Shown: in pieces, positions 1 to 12,400 of the stretch | Layout of the letters: each line of letters opens with the position of its first letter | Position numbering within the stretch: position 1 is the first letter of the stretch | Position numbers and translations under genes: made by a program | The notes under the pieces: model-generated | Databases searched by the model: none | The model's input: only the letters and a program-made list of their open reading frames with translations | What the model was told of the DNA's origin: nothing | Source: Trebouxia sp. TZW2008 | Taxonomy: Eukaryota; Chlorophyta; Trebouxiophyceae; Trebouxiales; Trebouxiaceae | DNA length: 64,000 nucleotides | NCBI GenBank assembly: GCA_002118135.1 | Contig: BDIU01000025.1 | Coordinates: 92,973 to 156,972, forward strand | Direction of reading: 5' to 3'

Positions 1-3000
1 AAAGCTGCTGCATGGCAAGCCCAACTTTCAGGTGAGTGTAAACCTGGCAAATCATCAGGAAGCTTGACTGTGCACAAGCTTGGGCAACTGTCCTGGCAGC
101 ATGCTTTGCTTCACAGCACAAATGTGAAGGTGCAATGCAAGTGTTTCAGGTGGTGCAAGCGTCCTTTTTGATCTAATCTAGCATGGCACCTTTGGAGGCA
201 TCATGTTCTGCGCGGTGTCTGGCAAATGCAGTCTCAAGCTTGCTGACCAGCAATGCCATAGTGTGCTGTTCCACAAGATTGCACCCATTGCATCGCAGAC
301 AAAAAGCTTCAAGCAAACGCAAGCAAACAAAGGCATGCAGTAGGTTTTGTCAATATTCTTACTGTCACCCACCCTGGATTGATCTCTTGCAGGATTTGCA
401 AAAAGCAATGCCAGACTTGGCGCATGGCTTGCAGCAGCTTCTAGACTACCCTGGGGATGTTGAGACAGATCTGGCCACCACTTTCTCAGTAGAGGAGGAA
501 ATTTTTGGTGAAATCCAGACACATGAACTGGTACCAGGTGGCAGCAGCGTTGCAGTCACCAACAGCAACAGGCAACAGTATGTGGACCTGTACACTAGCT
601 GGATCCTTGAAGAATCGATACAGAGGCAGTTTGCCGCATTCAGTGAAGGGTTTCATCAGGTGATTACTCACCTCCCTGCAGAACAGATGACCTGAATCTG
701 ATCAGGTACATGCTGAGATCTTCAGGAAGAATTCGACTCTGGGTACGATTAAGCAGATGCCTTTTACCAGAACACACATTTGCAAGGCAAGTTCCCTTGA
801 TCTGCTGTTTGGCATGCAAGCAAAACCTTTACCCTTTCTTACATGTCCCATCAGCCGTGTGCTGTCAAGCTTGCATGCCAAGCATGTATCGCCGTCACTT
901 TTGCCATGTCGCAGATGGGCAAGTCAGCCAGCCGTCAGGCGTGACACTGTTGCATTTGCAGAACAGCTGCTCATGGTGGCCAGCATGTTCTTGCAAGGGC
1001 AGCCTTGCCATGACTGTCAGCAGCATGCACTAGTCTCGTCTGCTCTAATGATCGAGATTTGAGGCATGCTGCCAGGCAACACAAACAAGCATCTATTGTT
1101 GCTGGTCAACTATGCAATGTCAGTGTTGGCCTTACAAGAAATCCTGGCAGTCACCAGCAGCTGTTTGTGCAGGTGCCTGTTGCCTGAATGCTGGCTGACT
1201 TGCCCATTTGTTCTGTTGCACAGTCAACAATGACTGCTTGTGAGTGTTGCCTGACTCCATGCCCTGAGCTCGACTGGGTGCTGAAGCAGAGACAAGACTA
1301 GTGCATGCTGACAGTCATGCAGTAGTCCTGTCTGCGCTACAAGTCCAAGGGGTGGCATCAGACAACACTCACAAGCAGCTGTTGTTGCTGTTGACTACAT
1401 GCATCTGCAAGAACAGCTTCTGATGTTTGCCAGCGTGTTCTGGCAAGTACAGCTGTCTATGACTGTCAGCAGCATGCACTGGTCCTGCCTATGCCACAAC
1501 ACCCAGTTGAGCTCAAGGCATGGCGTGAGGCAACACTCACAAGCAGCCATTGTTTATTGTGCAATAGCATAGATGGGCAAGTCAGCCAGCTGTCAAGCAT
1601 GACACAGTTGCATTTGCAAGAACAGCTGCAGATGATTGCCAGCATGTTTTGTGGATACAGCAGCTGTGTCATGACTTTCAGCAGCATGCACTGGTCCTGT
1701 CTATGCTGCAACATGTCTTTGAAGCCAAGAAATGGTGTCAGGCAACACGAACAGGCATTTACTGTTGACTGTGCAACCGCGTAGATGTGCAAGTCAGCCA
1801 GCCGTCAGGCATGTGGCAGCTGCATCTGCAAGAACAGCTGCTGATAAATGCCAGCCATAAATAGCCAGCCTGTTCTTACCAGATGAGTTGTGTCATGACT
1901 GTCAGCAGCATGCATTTGTCCTGCCTATGCCACAACACGCTTAAGCTCAATGCATGGAGCCATGTACTACTATGGAAAAGCATGAGCCAGGTGATGGCTT
2001 GCTTAGCGTGGGTTTTCAATGAGCTCAATCTTGCTACAAGCTGAAGATTTGACTCTGCCGTGTATGTGTGCTGGGCTGGCTCTACAACTGCTTGTGGCTG
2101 GTGGCTGTTGATTTGGTTCTGCTGCAGCCGTGTGATGGCCTGGCTCTCCAGCTGTTTCAGTATGATGAGCTAGAGCTGTTAATGTGTGGCCTGCCTCACC
2201 TAGACTTCTGCTTTCGTTACTTCCCATCTGTAAAATTTTTTCTGCTGGTGTTGCAGGTGTGTAATGGCCTAGCCCTATGGCTGTTGCAGTCCAATGAGCT
2301 GGAGCTGTCAATGTGTGGCCTTGCCCACCAAAGACTCTTGAGCTCTGTTTGACCGTGTGTCGATGTTCATTTGCTGGTGTTGCAGTTGAGCGATGGCCTG
2401 ACATTACAGTTGTTGCAGCACAATGAGCTGGAGCTGTTGGTGTGCAGCCTGCCCCACCTAGACTTTTTTTTCACCTTGTCAACCACGACGAATTTGACTG
2501 TGCAGGTCTGTGATGGCCTGGCTCCATATGTATTCCAGTATGTGAGCTGGAGCTTTTGGTGTGCGGTCTACACCACCTAGACTTTTGGTTTCACCTGGAG
2601 AACAATGATACTTTCCTTTCCGCAGGTGTGTGATGGCCTGGCTCTACGGCTGTTCCAGTACGATGAGCTGGAGCTGTTAGTGTGTGGCCTGCCGCACCTA
2701 GATTTTGCAGGCCTGCGGGCTGCTGCACAGTATGATGGGGGCTACTCTGCAGATCACCCCCTCATTGTCCAGTTCTGGGAGGTCATCATGGCCATGACCT
2801 TTGAGGAGAAGAAGAGCTTCCTCAGATTCTGCACAGGATGTGACAGGTAGGCAACATGACACAATAGAGCACGTGCCACTTGATGCAATGTTCAAGACCC
2901 AAGTGGTCACTTGGGCATGAGAGTATTTGTGACACCACTCACACCTGAGCTGATGCATACGCTGCGCGATTCCGCACAGATATAGGTTGTACAGGTGCTG

Positions 3001-3380
3001 TTGCTGATGCTGCTGATGCAATGTCTCATAATTGGTGCTGCCATATGTGCGGCAAGAATTCATTGGACGACAATCATGTCCTGTGTGACTGCAGCATTGC
3101 ATGTGTCTGGCAATCACGCTGCAAGAATGCACACCAGCACTCACTTTGTCCTGATTGCCTATGTATGCTAAGCGTGTGCCTTTTGAAATGCAGGGCTCCA
3201 GTAGAGGGGCTTTCAGGGCTCAGAATGATCATCCAGAAAGGTGGTCCTGATTCAGACCGGCTTCCCACATCCCACACATGCTTCAATGTCCTTCTGCTCC
3301 CAGAGTACTCTTCTAAGCAGAAGTTGCGCAACAGACTCATGACTGCCATTCAGAATGCACAGGGCTTTGGTCTTCAATGA
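1..3380 (+). CDS. HECT-type E3 ubiquitin ligase, C-terminal part (5' end outside window)
   Basis: This is the C-terminal HECT domain of a ubiquitin ligase, which accepts ubiquitin from an E2 on a catalytic cysteine and passes it to a substrate. Exons by frame and phase are 1-31, 393-659, 2626-2846 and 3194-3380. Exon 2 encodes the N-lobe with the [10 protein letters not shown] and [10 protein letters not shown] segments. Exon 3 encodes [13 protein letters not shown] and [11 protein letters not shown]. Exon 4 encodes [13 protein letters not shown] sequence and the LPTSHTCFN motif that holds the active-site Cys, and ends FGLQ-stop. Everything needed for the C-lobe is present, so the domain looks functional. 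The substrate-binding N-terminus lies outside the window, so the subfamily (UPL, HECTD or other) cannot be named. Intron 2 (660-2625) is unusually long because it holds two repeat arrays, one of them degenerate copies of exon 3. Family assignment is firm; exon edges are hand-built. Confidence 0.9.
905..1935. repeat. Direct and inverted repeat cluster in HECT intron 2
   Basis: Units of roughly 150-230 bp recur inside the intron. Shared blocks include GGCAAGTCAGCCAGC, GCAAGAACAGCTGC and GTCAGCAGCATGCACT, seen near 912-1044, 1395-1490, 1575-1700 and 1790-1920. The copy at about 1185-1320 is in reverse orientation relative to the one at about 1476-1606, giving arms of about 120 bp that could pair into a hairpin. 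No coding capacity is evident. I infer a local minisatellite or decayed non-autonomous element; the family is not recognised. Confidence 0.7.
2122..2620 (+). repeat. Four degenerate tandem copies of the start of HECT exon 3
   Basis: Copies begin near 2122, 2251, 2380 and 2501, a spacing of 120-129 bp, and the functional exon start follows at 2621. Each copy carries about 40 bp of upstream intron, a CAG or near-CAG acceptor, and about 80 bp matching the exon 3 segment that encodes [20 protein letters not shown]. The first copy translates almost cleanly in the exon 3 frame; the fourth is shifted after a few codons and the third has an altered acceptor. None continues into the rest of exon 3 or has an obvious donor. 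They are duplicated exon edges, not extra exons. Confidence 0.88.
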
Positions 3381-3791
3381 ATCTCGTCATGTGCATTTGC
3401 AGTCATATCAGCGCTGGCATGCGGTTTCTTTGACCTGTCTGTATGTACGGCTTCTGCTTGTTGTTGCGTACCCGCTGAAGCATCACAGTATATTCAGCTG
3501 TCATGTTCCCAATACATATCAGTACGGTTTATAAGGGCGGCAAACTACAGTCTGTTCAGAGTGTCATGGTTTAAGACTAGTGTGCACAAAGCGTTTTGCT
3601 GGAATGTAGCAAAAGCATTATTCAACAGGTTTAGTGGTACACAGTTCTGGCTAAAGTGATTGTGCTCCTCTTCAGTACACCTATGTCGAAACAAATCTCC
3701 TATGATTTGTCGATTTATTGGGTAAAAATGAAATCACTGAGCTTCTGACTCAGCACAGACAGGCAACGTCGCTCTGATTCGCTCATAGTTT
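3381..3791. other. Convergent intergenic region, HECT / FAHD1-like
   Basis: This stretch lies between two converging stop codons and should hold both 3' UTRs. I see no ORF with coding character, no RNA gene and no clear algal TGTAA polyadenylation signal on the plus strand. Confidence 0.5.
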
Positions 3792-4412
3792 TCAAAACTG
3801 TACCTTGTATTGCAACTTCTTTCCCCATGTCAACTCGGCTAGCTGGCCATCACTAACAGGGCCCACACCAACTGGTGTGCCTGTGAAAATGACATCTCCT
3901 CCACACAGCGGGAAGTACTTCTTGATGTAAGGCAGTATCTCGTCAGGCTTCATGCTCATCTCATTGCCTTTGGCATGCTGAACCTTCTTGCCGTCAAGCT
4001 TTAGTGCAAATTCCTCGCTCATGTAGTTTGAAAATTGCTTCAGGTCTACCCAAGGCCCGATGATGGCTGAATTCGTGAACACCTTGCCTATCTCCCATGG
4101 CCAGCCATTGTCTTTGAGATCCTTCTGTATGTCTCTCAATGTGAGATCAAGTCCTAGTGATACTGCATCAATCTGAAGGTCTTCGCTCAGCCTCAGTAGC
4201 AGCTCGATCTCGTAGTGCACAACGCCTCTGTCCTTCGGAAGTTTGACTTGCACTGTATCATGCTGAGATCCAGCGATGACAGCAGAGCTTGGCGGTTTCA
4301 TGAACAGCACTGGTTTTGGGGGAACCTTGTCTCCCAACTCCTTGGCATGTTCGAGGTAGTTTTTGCCCAGCAAAATCATCTTGTCGAACGCATGGCGAGG
4401 CGCCCTTGCCAT
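3792..4412 (-). CDS. FAHD1-like acylpyruvase / oxaloacetate decarboxylase
   Basis: A single uninterrupted reading frame of 206 residues belongs to the fumarylacetoacetate hydrolase superfamily and is closest to eukaryotic FAHD1. That enzyme hydrolyses acylpyruvates and decarboxylates oxaloacetate, usually in mitochondria. The catalytic lid motif GKNYLEHAKE (His22, Glu25) is present. The metal ligands are also visible: HYEIE (Glu68, Glu70) and GLDLTLRD (Asp89). The C-terminus has the GGDVIFTGTPVGVGPV loop typical of the family. The segment between the two metal motifs is about ten residues shorter than I expect for FAHD1. The ATG at 4412 is the first in-frame start; upstream the frame meets a stop soon after another ATG at 4481. 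There is no obvious transit peptide, so location is uncertain. It is intronless, unlike all its neighbours. Confidence 0.9.
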   Translation of the reverse strand: MARAPRHAFDKMILLGKNYLEHAKELGDKVPPKPVLFMKPPSSAVIAGSQHDTVQVKLPKDRGVVHYEIELLLRLSEDLQIDAVSLGLDLTLRDIQKDLKDNGWPWEIGKVFTNSAIIGPWVDLKQFSNYMSEEFALKLDGKKVQHAKGNEMSMKPDEILPYIKKYFPLCGGDVIFTGTPVGVGPVSDGQLAELTWGKKLQYKVQF

Positions 4413-5091
4413 CGCCAACCAGGTACGACCAAGACAGCAGGAATGATACCTCAGACAGCCGCTTGCGCTATCAATGCATTAACACACAAGCATTGACAAG
4501 CAAACCATGAGAAGGTCAAAGGCAGTGAGCGTGCTGAGCGATCTCAAGGAAACTAACTCAGGAGTTGATCTGATCTGAGCCGATCGGCTCAGAAGTCTGC
4601 ATGCATGCAGACGCCACTGTGCGGCTCGTGAACTGGCGATCGGTTTGAGCTAGACATCCTGATGGCTTCAACATCTGCTCAAAGTGTTGCAATGGACAGA
4701 AAACAGAAAACTACTTGCAAGCAATTGCTGTCATGCAAACAGCCAATCGCAACAAATGCAGTTGCAGCTCATCTCATGTCGATCGTGATGAGGCAAGAAT
4801 CTTTCAGCTTGTCGGGCTCAAGATCCGCTTGCGTTTGCCATTCATGCATGCCTTGGCATGTGTGTGCTACTCATGACTGCATGCATGTGACACCCCGCAC
4901 GTGAGCTTGTCATTCCAAGCCCGCTACAGACAAAACGGTCTCGCATCACGCGTTTGCGCTGCGGTTGTGCAGAATAATGTGATTTGATCACGACATATCG
5001 TGCTGCACTACAGGACCTGTGCGTGACTGCATTCGCTTGACTATGCGGCTGCCAAGAGAGCATACGATCTTGAGTCGATGACCCTGCAGCT
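4413..5091. promoter_or_regulatory. Divergent upstream region of FAHD1-like and formin genes
   Basis: About 680 bp separates the two start codons and must hold both promoters. A self-complementary GCATGCATGC-like stretch sits near 4599-4609. I recognise no core promoter element and no convincing ORF. Confidence 0.4.
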
Positions 5092-6400
5092 ATGTGGTCC
5101 TGGCTGGGCAGCGTTGCCACACCAAAGACTGAGCCAGAGAAAGACAAAGCTGCTCCATCAACAGCCCGAACATTGACCACTGGAAACGCTAGTCCAAACG
5201 GCAGCCGGTCCAGCTCCACTGCATCTTTCAAACGCCCAGACTCCGAGAAGACTCCCGTCGTCCAGGTCACAGACAGAATATGCGCCTTTGTGTTCGGTGA
5301 GTTGTCACTGCAAGAAGTTTGGTGGCGAATGTGCATGATATCCGGATGCGTTGTAGCAGACCAGACCTGTAAAACCTGTATACATATGCTTTTTCAAAGC
5401 GCGTGTCTCTTCCTCATTTGCGAACGTGATGTGGTGTGCAGAGGAGGATCCTTCAACATGGAAGGAGGCCTTTCATCTGTCAACGCTGTCAGACAGGTAG
5501 CCTTCTGCTCATGAATGCTGGCACACTGTCTTGGGAACAGTGCAGGAAAACATCTTTCGCCACAGGTACAAACACGTGCTGCAAACAGCGTCAGAAAGTA
5601 TTGCTGGCAGCTATGGGCCCAGTCCAGGCATTCTTGCTCTCAACCTTGGACCTGTATGGAGTAATGCGGACGCTTACAACTTGTTTGGCAACAATGTGAT
5701 CGAGATTTCCTTCAAGGAGTGGGAGAGCCCTCCTGGCCTTGGGATATGTCCCCTAGATGTCATATTTTCAGTGTGTTACAGCATATCAAGCTGGCTTAGC
5801 CTAAATGAGGACCATGTTGTGGTGAGTCCTCCTCAAACTCAGTCAAATTCCAGCCATGCAAATCACAGCAATAAAGCACCCCTGCCTGATCAAAGTGCAT
5901 CTCTGTTTGAACACTGACTGCACGTATGATCTGTTAAGATCATCTTCAGATCAGCATTTGTTGTCAGGTGTATCTTTGCACAGGCAGCCATCATTAGTTG
6001 CAGTGATGTTGCTAAACATTCTCAATGAACCTGAGACTCAGAATCAGATAGGGCTTGCCTTTTGTGGCACATGCTTTTAGACTCATTGTCTAGTTCAAGC
6101 ATGCAATACAACTTACTCTTTGTCTGTCCGGCAGGTTCTGCATACGCGCAGCTGCTCAGGCACAGGCATGTCTTTTGTGCGTTTCCTGGCTGCCTGCTAC
6201 CTCACCTTCAACATGGACAGCCTGACTGTGGAGAAGGCTCTGGAGACCTTGCCTGTCCTACCTCTGCTTCATCAGTCCACAGGCGTTGCAGGTGTGAGTC
6301 TTGTCAAGTGTTTTGCATTCAGCTGTTGCAAATGTGATAGCTCAGACACTGAATCAGCCAAGCATTACCACCAGCAGCAGCAGCAGCAATGACAGGAATC

Positions 6401-6438
<38 letters not shown>

Positions 6439-9400
6439 CAGCAGGCAGCAGCAGCAGCAGGTCGATGATAAAACAACCTCAGACAGCAGGTTCAACACAC
6501 AGGCTGGTTCTGCAGCAGCAGCAGCTGCTGCACATCATTGATCAGCAGGACAGGCATCAATTTTTGGTGTTTGAGATCAAAGAGATCATGCAGTCTTGCT
6601 ACACAAGCAAACAGTTTGGACAACCTCATACCCTGAATACAACAGGAGCCAAAGTCAGGCAAATAAAAGCTGCAGACTGCTGCAGACTTCTGAAGCAGTC
6701 TGCAGCCTAGAAACATCAGCCAGGGTGCACATTTGCATGATCTTACATGGCGACTAATGCACATCTGCACAATTGACTATGACATTTGCTGCACATTTGC
6801 ATGATCTGTTTTGGCGTCGCTTCAGCTGGCTAGCTCTGCAGGTGCAGGCCAGGGGGACGTCAGTCGCCTAGGAGAGGCCGCCAGCCTGCCAGCCATGGTT
6901 GGAGCTACCTCTGTCAAAGTCCAGCACTTTGCCAGCACCAGGTATGCAATTTCTTTGATGCATTCTGCAAATTCCTTGCATGTAATCATGAGGTACAGCT
7001 TGTGCTGCAAAGCACGTTTGTCTGATGCATGCGACAGGCAGTTTGAATAGCGCATGTGGGAGTGCATAGGGGCTGCTGACAAGCTCGCCTGTTGTGGAAA
7101 CTCATGTTCCAGGCTGCTGTATTGCAATACAATGCGTAATCTGATTAGTCTGCCCAAATCGTCACTTGCCTGCCTATAGCATGAACAGCACACATGTACA
7201 CACCTTGTAAAGCTTATTGCATGCAGAATGACACCAAGCATGTGCTATGAAAAGCTTTGTGCAAGCAATGCAGTCCTGCTGAGGCATGTCTGTCTGCTCA
7301 GGTATGTTGGGCCTGCTCAGCAAAGGTACGGCGAGTACTTCTGTGGGGTGCTGTTCAACCCAACCTTGCGGCCACCCTCAGAGATCACCAAGATGCTGCG
7401 CCGCATTGTTTTCAGCCCTTTTGACTTCATTGCCCTGGCAGCTGCTGACCCCACCCTTGATGGGGTGTGGGAGAATGACAACCCTGCTCCCTTTCTAGTG
7501 CTGTATCAGCATGGCAAGAGTGTATGGGCTGGGCCTCCAGAGGACCAGGTAGGCTTAGTTGCCGCCCTGCCTTCTGGCAGAATCTCAGTGCATTTTGCAC
7601 TCAAAGCTCAAAATGCAAGCGTTCGTGAGCATGGATCACTGAGATGCAGTGCAAATTGTGAGATATGCAATACAACAATACCAATGCCTGAAGTGCAACG
7701 TGCAAGCATCTCAGCGTGACAGTCAGTATGGTGGGCCCTGCTGCAATCTAAACCATAAAGCCTACAGATAAAGTCCTCTGCAAGTTTGTTTGATCCTTGC
7801 CGTCATAAAGCAAATACTGTGCTTCAGCTGCTCCAGCGTGATTGCTGTCCCGGCTATAGAGACGAAGCACCAGCAGCATATGTTTCAGCCACCGCGCAGC
7901 AAGGAGCCAGTCTTGCAGGCTGTCGAGAATCATGATACATGCCAGTACTGATCCCTGCTAAGCAACATTCTGCTAGCCAGTAAGCTGAACCATGACCACA
8001 ATCATAAGCAGAATCTCACATGATTCTCGCACACTGCAGGAAGGCTTGGTGCCCTTCAACATCAAAGTCCCGGTAGTTGGTGACATCACCATAGGGGTGT
8101 GGTTTGGCCATCACAACCTAGGGCAGCGGCTGCATGGCAGGCCCTCCCTGTCCTACGCTTTTCACACAGCTTTCCTGTCAGCTGAGACCATCCGTGTGAG
8201 CCTGCCCAGCCTCGACATCAGCAACAAGCGCCTCTTTCCTGCAGACAAGGCCACCAACTTCTTCATGGACGTCACGCTGGAGGATACACAGGCTCCTCCA
8301 ACTGCAGAGTAAGCATCTGTCAGGCTGTACTTGCCAGAAACGCAAGCAGAGATCCCTGTCGCATATTGCCATGAGCTTTCCTGCCATGCATACATTGACT
8401 GCTTGTACCTTCAGAAGGCTGTCTGTCTCGCTGGTACTCCCTGTTGGACAAAATGAGCTGATTGACCATGCATGCTGTGAAAGCTTGCATGCTTAGAATG
8501 CAATGTGTGTGCCTCATCTGCAGAATGTGATGCTATTTCATTTAATGTGTTACTGCATCAGCAGCAAGCTGGGTTGATGATGATGTTGATAAAGGCCCAG
8601 AAGTATGACATGCTCACAATGTTGCCAATTTCAGCACCTAGCTTGTGCTGCTGCTGCATGTCATGTCACCATGGAGACATTCATGCCGAGCACTGATCAG
8701 TAACAGGTAGGACAGACCCGTGGCAAGCATTGGTTATGGACAGATCTGAACAGAATACAATGTCTGCGTGCAGGATGGCGGGACATATTGAGGAGGGGGA
8801 CTTGGTGAGGCTGAGGGGCAAATGGCAGGAGACCATGGCCAAGATCCATGGCGCCTCTCCCTCCCCTGCCAAAATTGTCCCAGAGTAAGACCTTCTACTC
8901 TACTGGATAACACAGCCAGTGATTCACCATAGATAAAATCCAAGCTACAGTGGGCAGTACCTAAGTGCATCAGAGAGTAAATGACTTAAGTGCAGTGCAA
9001 ATTGGCAATATGCAACATGTCGGCGTCAAAGTGCAATCCAAAACCCGCAAGTATTGAGGAATGACAACCACTGAGATGACGACTATGGTGATGCATCACT
9101 TCCTCATCAACATCATTGCCTGTCACTGCAACTGCTTAACATGAGATTGCTGAGAGGTACAAGCCACTCTTCTGTAGACAGCAGACAGCTGGTGTGGGCG
9201 CACAGCTGCTGGCAAGATATGTCAGCGTGACTTGTTCTTGTTATGGTAGTCTGATAGCGCTCAGACAGCTATAGCAGCAGCAAACCCTGCTGACGTCCCC
9301 ATCAGTCTGTGCCACTGCATGGCTGCATTTCTGCAATGGTTGCTGCAGGCATGCATGAGAATTTTGTGATTCCAGATCATGTGCCTTGTGTGCGATAGTG

Positions 9401-12400
9401 AACATGATGGCAGCATGCACCGTCCAAAGCTAGTCTGAGCATGCAAGCTGTGCAGCAAGACAGAAGGCATGTACGGCTTCGTGCGGGAGATGAGGGGTCC
9501 TGTAAGCAGGGCTCATCACTGTGCATGCTAAACATCATCAACTTGCTGTTTGCCGGAAGACAGAAAGCATGGATGGCGTGCTAGAGGAGATGAGGGGTAA
9601 TATGCCCATCAAGTATGGGATCAGGCTGAGCAGACAAGCTGCTGCTGATTGCTGCGCATGTCTAAGCAGCATAACTCGGCTGTTGCAGGAAGACAGAAAG
9701 CATGGATGGCGTGCTGGAGGAGATGAGGGGTAACAAGTCCTTCAAGCAGGGGTCCAGGCTGACTAAGCAAGCTGAGGCCCAGGGCACTGCCATTGTGGCC
9801 TCCTCCCACAGCCCTTTCACCACTGAGCCTGTCCCTGAAAGAGATGGGGGACCCACTGCAAGCACCTCAGATTCAGATGACACGTGAGCCTCATTTGCCC
9901 TTCAACAATGGTAGTCCATGCAGTCACCTCTCGTCTCAACACCTTCAGCAACGCCTTACACTCTGTATGCCGGTCTGTTGGCTGAGCCCTTGCGTCCTGT
10001 CCAAGAAAAGCTCTGCACCTGGATCTTGGCAAACAAGGCACCAACAGAGTGGATGTGAGGCAAGTCCATGTGTCAGGTGGCGCATGCCTGCAAGCTGTAA
10101 GACAGATTAGTGGGCACTGCATTGCCTATACTGCTGACTGTGCTGCTTGCAGGCAAGGCCACGCTGCTTTGGCAAAAGCTGTGGCCCGCTACAAGATGAC
10201 ACCTGCTGAGAAGGGCAAATCTGTCACCCCATCGTTGAAGTTGCCCCTTGACAGCATCACCAAAACCAGAAGCCCCGCACAGGTGGAGTCCTCACGCACC
10301 ATCCAGTCCCCACAACAGAGCGAGTCATTCAGGGAAGCCCGCACAGCGCTACAGCAGCACCTTGAACATCATGCTTCCTCAGACTCAGTTGCATCCACAC
10401 CGTCATTACCAAGCTCAGACTACGCTGCCAGCGTGAACTCCAACAGTCAGGCGACATCCTCTAGACAAGGCAGCAGTCGTAGGGCGCTCAGGCTCTCTCC
10501 CTCAGAGCTTCACAGAGCCAAGCAACGTCAAATGCTGGCTGACAGGCAGCGCCAGTTCAACCAGAAGCAACAATCATTCAGCAAGCTGCGCCCACTAGCA
10601 GATCAGGAGGCCCAGTCCAGTGAATGGGAGACCAGCTCTGTGTCATCACAGTCAGAGTCCGAGTCTCAGGCTAACATGCCAGGGCCTCACACGCCTGTGC
10701 CTCAAGCCAGATCTGCCCTCAGCCCTACTGCTGGCGTAGCTGCCAATGGGCGTCCTAAACAGGACCCGCCAAGCAGCCCTGATGCAAGGTCCACCAGCAC
10801 GTTGCCTTCTGCTAATGGGCGCTCTCATCGGGGCCTGTCCAGCAGCCCTGATGCCACCTCTACTAGCACTCTGCTCACATATACAGCCAGCAAGGAGTCA
10901 GCTGAGCCAAGGGTAGTTGTCAACATCACTGTGGTCTATGATCAGCCAACTGCTTCCCAGCAGAATGCCTCGGATAGAGCTGCAGCAGGCAAACGCAAAG
11001 CGCACAAGCAGGGTGAGCCTGCTGCAGTACTACCTGGCCTTGGTGCAAATGGTGTTCTTGACAGCAAGGCACTGCCAGCCTCACCTTTTGCTTCTGCCTC
11101 CTCACAGATAGCCAATGGCATTAGCAAAGAAGCTGTCAATACTGAAGTTGTGTCATCTAGTAAAGCTGATTCTGAAGATGCATCGTCTAGCAAAGCTGAC
11201 CCAGATGCAGCCATGCTTGTCCCCTCTGTGTCTCGTGAGCTCTTCCCAACAGATCAGCCAGAAGCAGCACAGCGAGCAAAACAGGCGCCTCAAGCACAAG
11301 AGCCTGCCAGCACAATTGATGCTCATGCACAGCCTGCAATTGAGGCAGTCTCTGCCAAAGGTCAGGCTGTTGTTGCTGAGCAGAAACCTTCAGACACAGC
11401 TGTGCCAGCAATACCACTGGCTGCACCCCCACCGCCACCCCTGCCTCCTAGCAAAACACAGTCAGCAGCAGCGCCGTCACCGCCGCCACCTCCACCTCCA
11501 GCCAGAGCTCAGTCAGCAGCAGCACTACCGCCGCCACCTCCCCCACCGCCAGCCAGGACTACCTCAAGTCCTGCGCCACCGCCACCGCCGCCACCACCTC
11601 CTCAAGCCCCTAGCAGGACACTCTCAGCCCCTGCACCACCCCCACCTCCTCCCCCACCACGACCAGCAGGGGCGCCTGTACCACCGTCGCAACCGCCAGT
11701 GCCAGCAGCCCCTCCCCCCCCACCCTTGCCATCTGGAGCTAGGGGCCCACTGCCCCCGCCCCCACCTCCAGGTGAACCTCACAGGGTTGACAGCAAGGTT
11801 CACTTGACTGGCTGTCTAGACCCACAAGAGGGGCTCCATGTGCCTGTCTGATTTTTGTCATGGTCAATCATATGTCACATGAGCTGCATGACCACCTTCA
11901 ATGTATGCCTCAACTTGATCACCAGACACATATCAGCACACAATATGTGCAAAGTAGGACACAATGATTTGACGCGCACACACACATATATACACAATCC
12001 CACAATGATTTGACGCCGTGCTTGATCAATGAAAGCAAGAAAAGACATTGTGGATGGCAGGTGCGAAAGCAGCCCCACTGGCACCACCGCCTCCGCCAGG
12101 TGCACGTGGGCCACCACCTCCACCCCGACCTCCAGGGGCCAGGGGTCCTCCCCCACCTCCCCCACCCCCTGGAGCTAGGGGTCCGCCTCCTCCGCCCCCA
12201 CCCCCAGGAGCCAGGGGGCCGACCCCTCCGCCCCCGCCTCCAGGTGCACGAGGCCCACCAGCACCGCCGCCACCTCCAGGGGGCCAACCGGGTGTGCCGC
12301 CCCCACCCCCACCACCCAGGGGTGGCAGAGGCCCATCGCCACCTCCACTTCCAGGGGGCAAGCTGGGGCCACCTCCTCCTCCAGGTAGCTTTGTTACACA

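Noticed and set aside
2122..2707. Regularly spaced repeats resembling a CRISPR array
   Set aside because: The repeated part is protein-coding exon sequence with splice sites in a eukaryotic intron, and the copies are diverged.
4413..4418. Earlier start for the FAHD1-like enzyme
   Set aside because: The upstream codon is TTG, not ATG; the next in-frame ATG upstream (4481) is followed by a stop after two codons.
12026..12361. Gly-rich frame on the minus strand
   Set aside because: It is the antisense of the polyproline FH1 codons of the formin.
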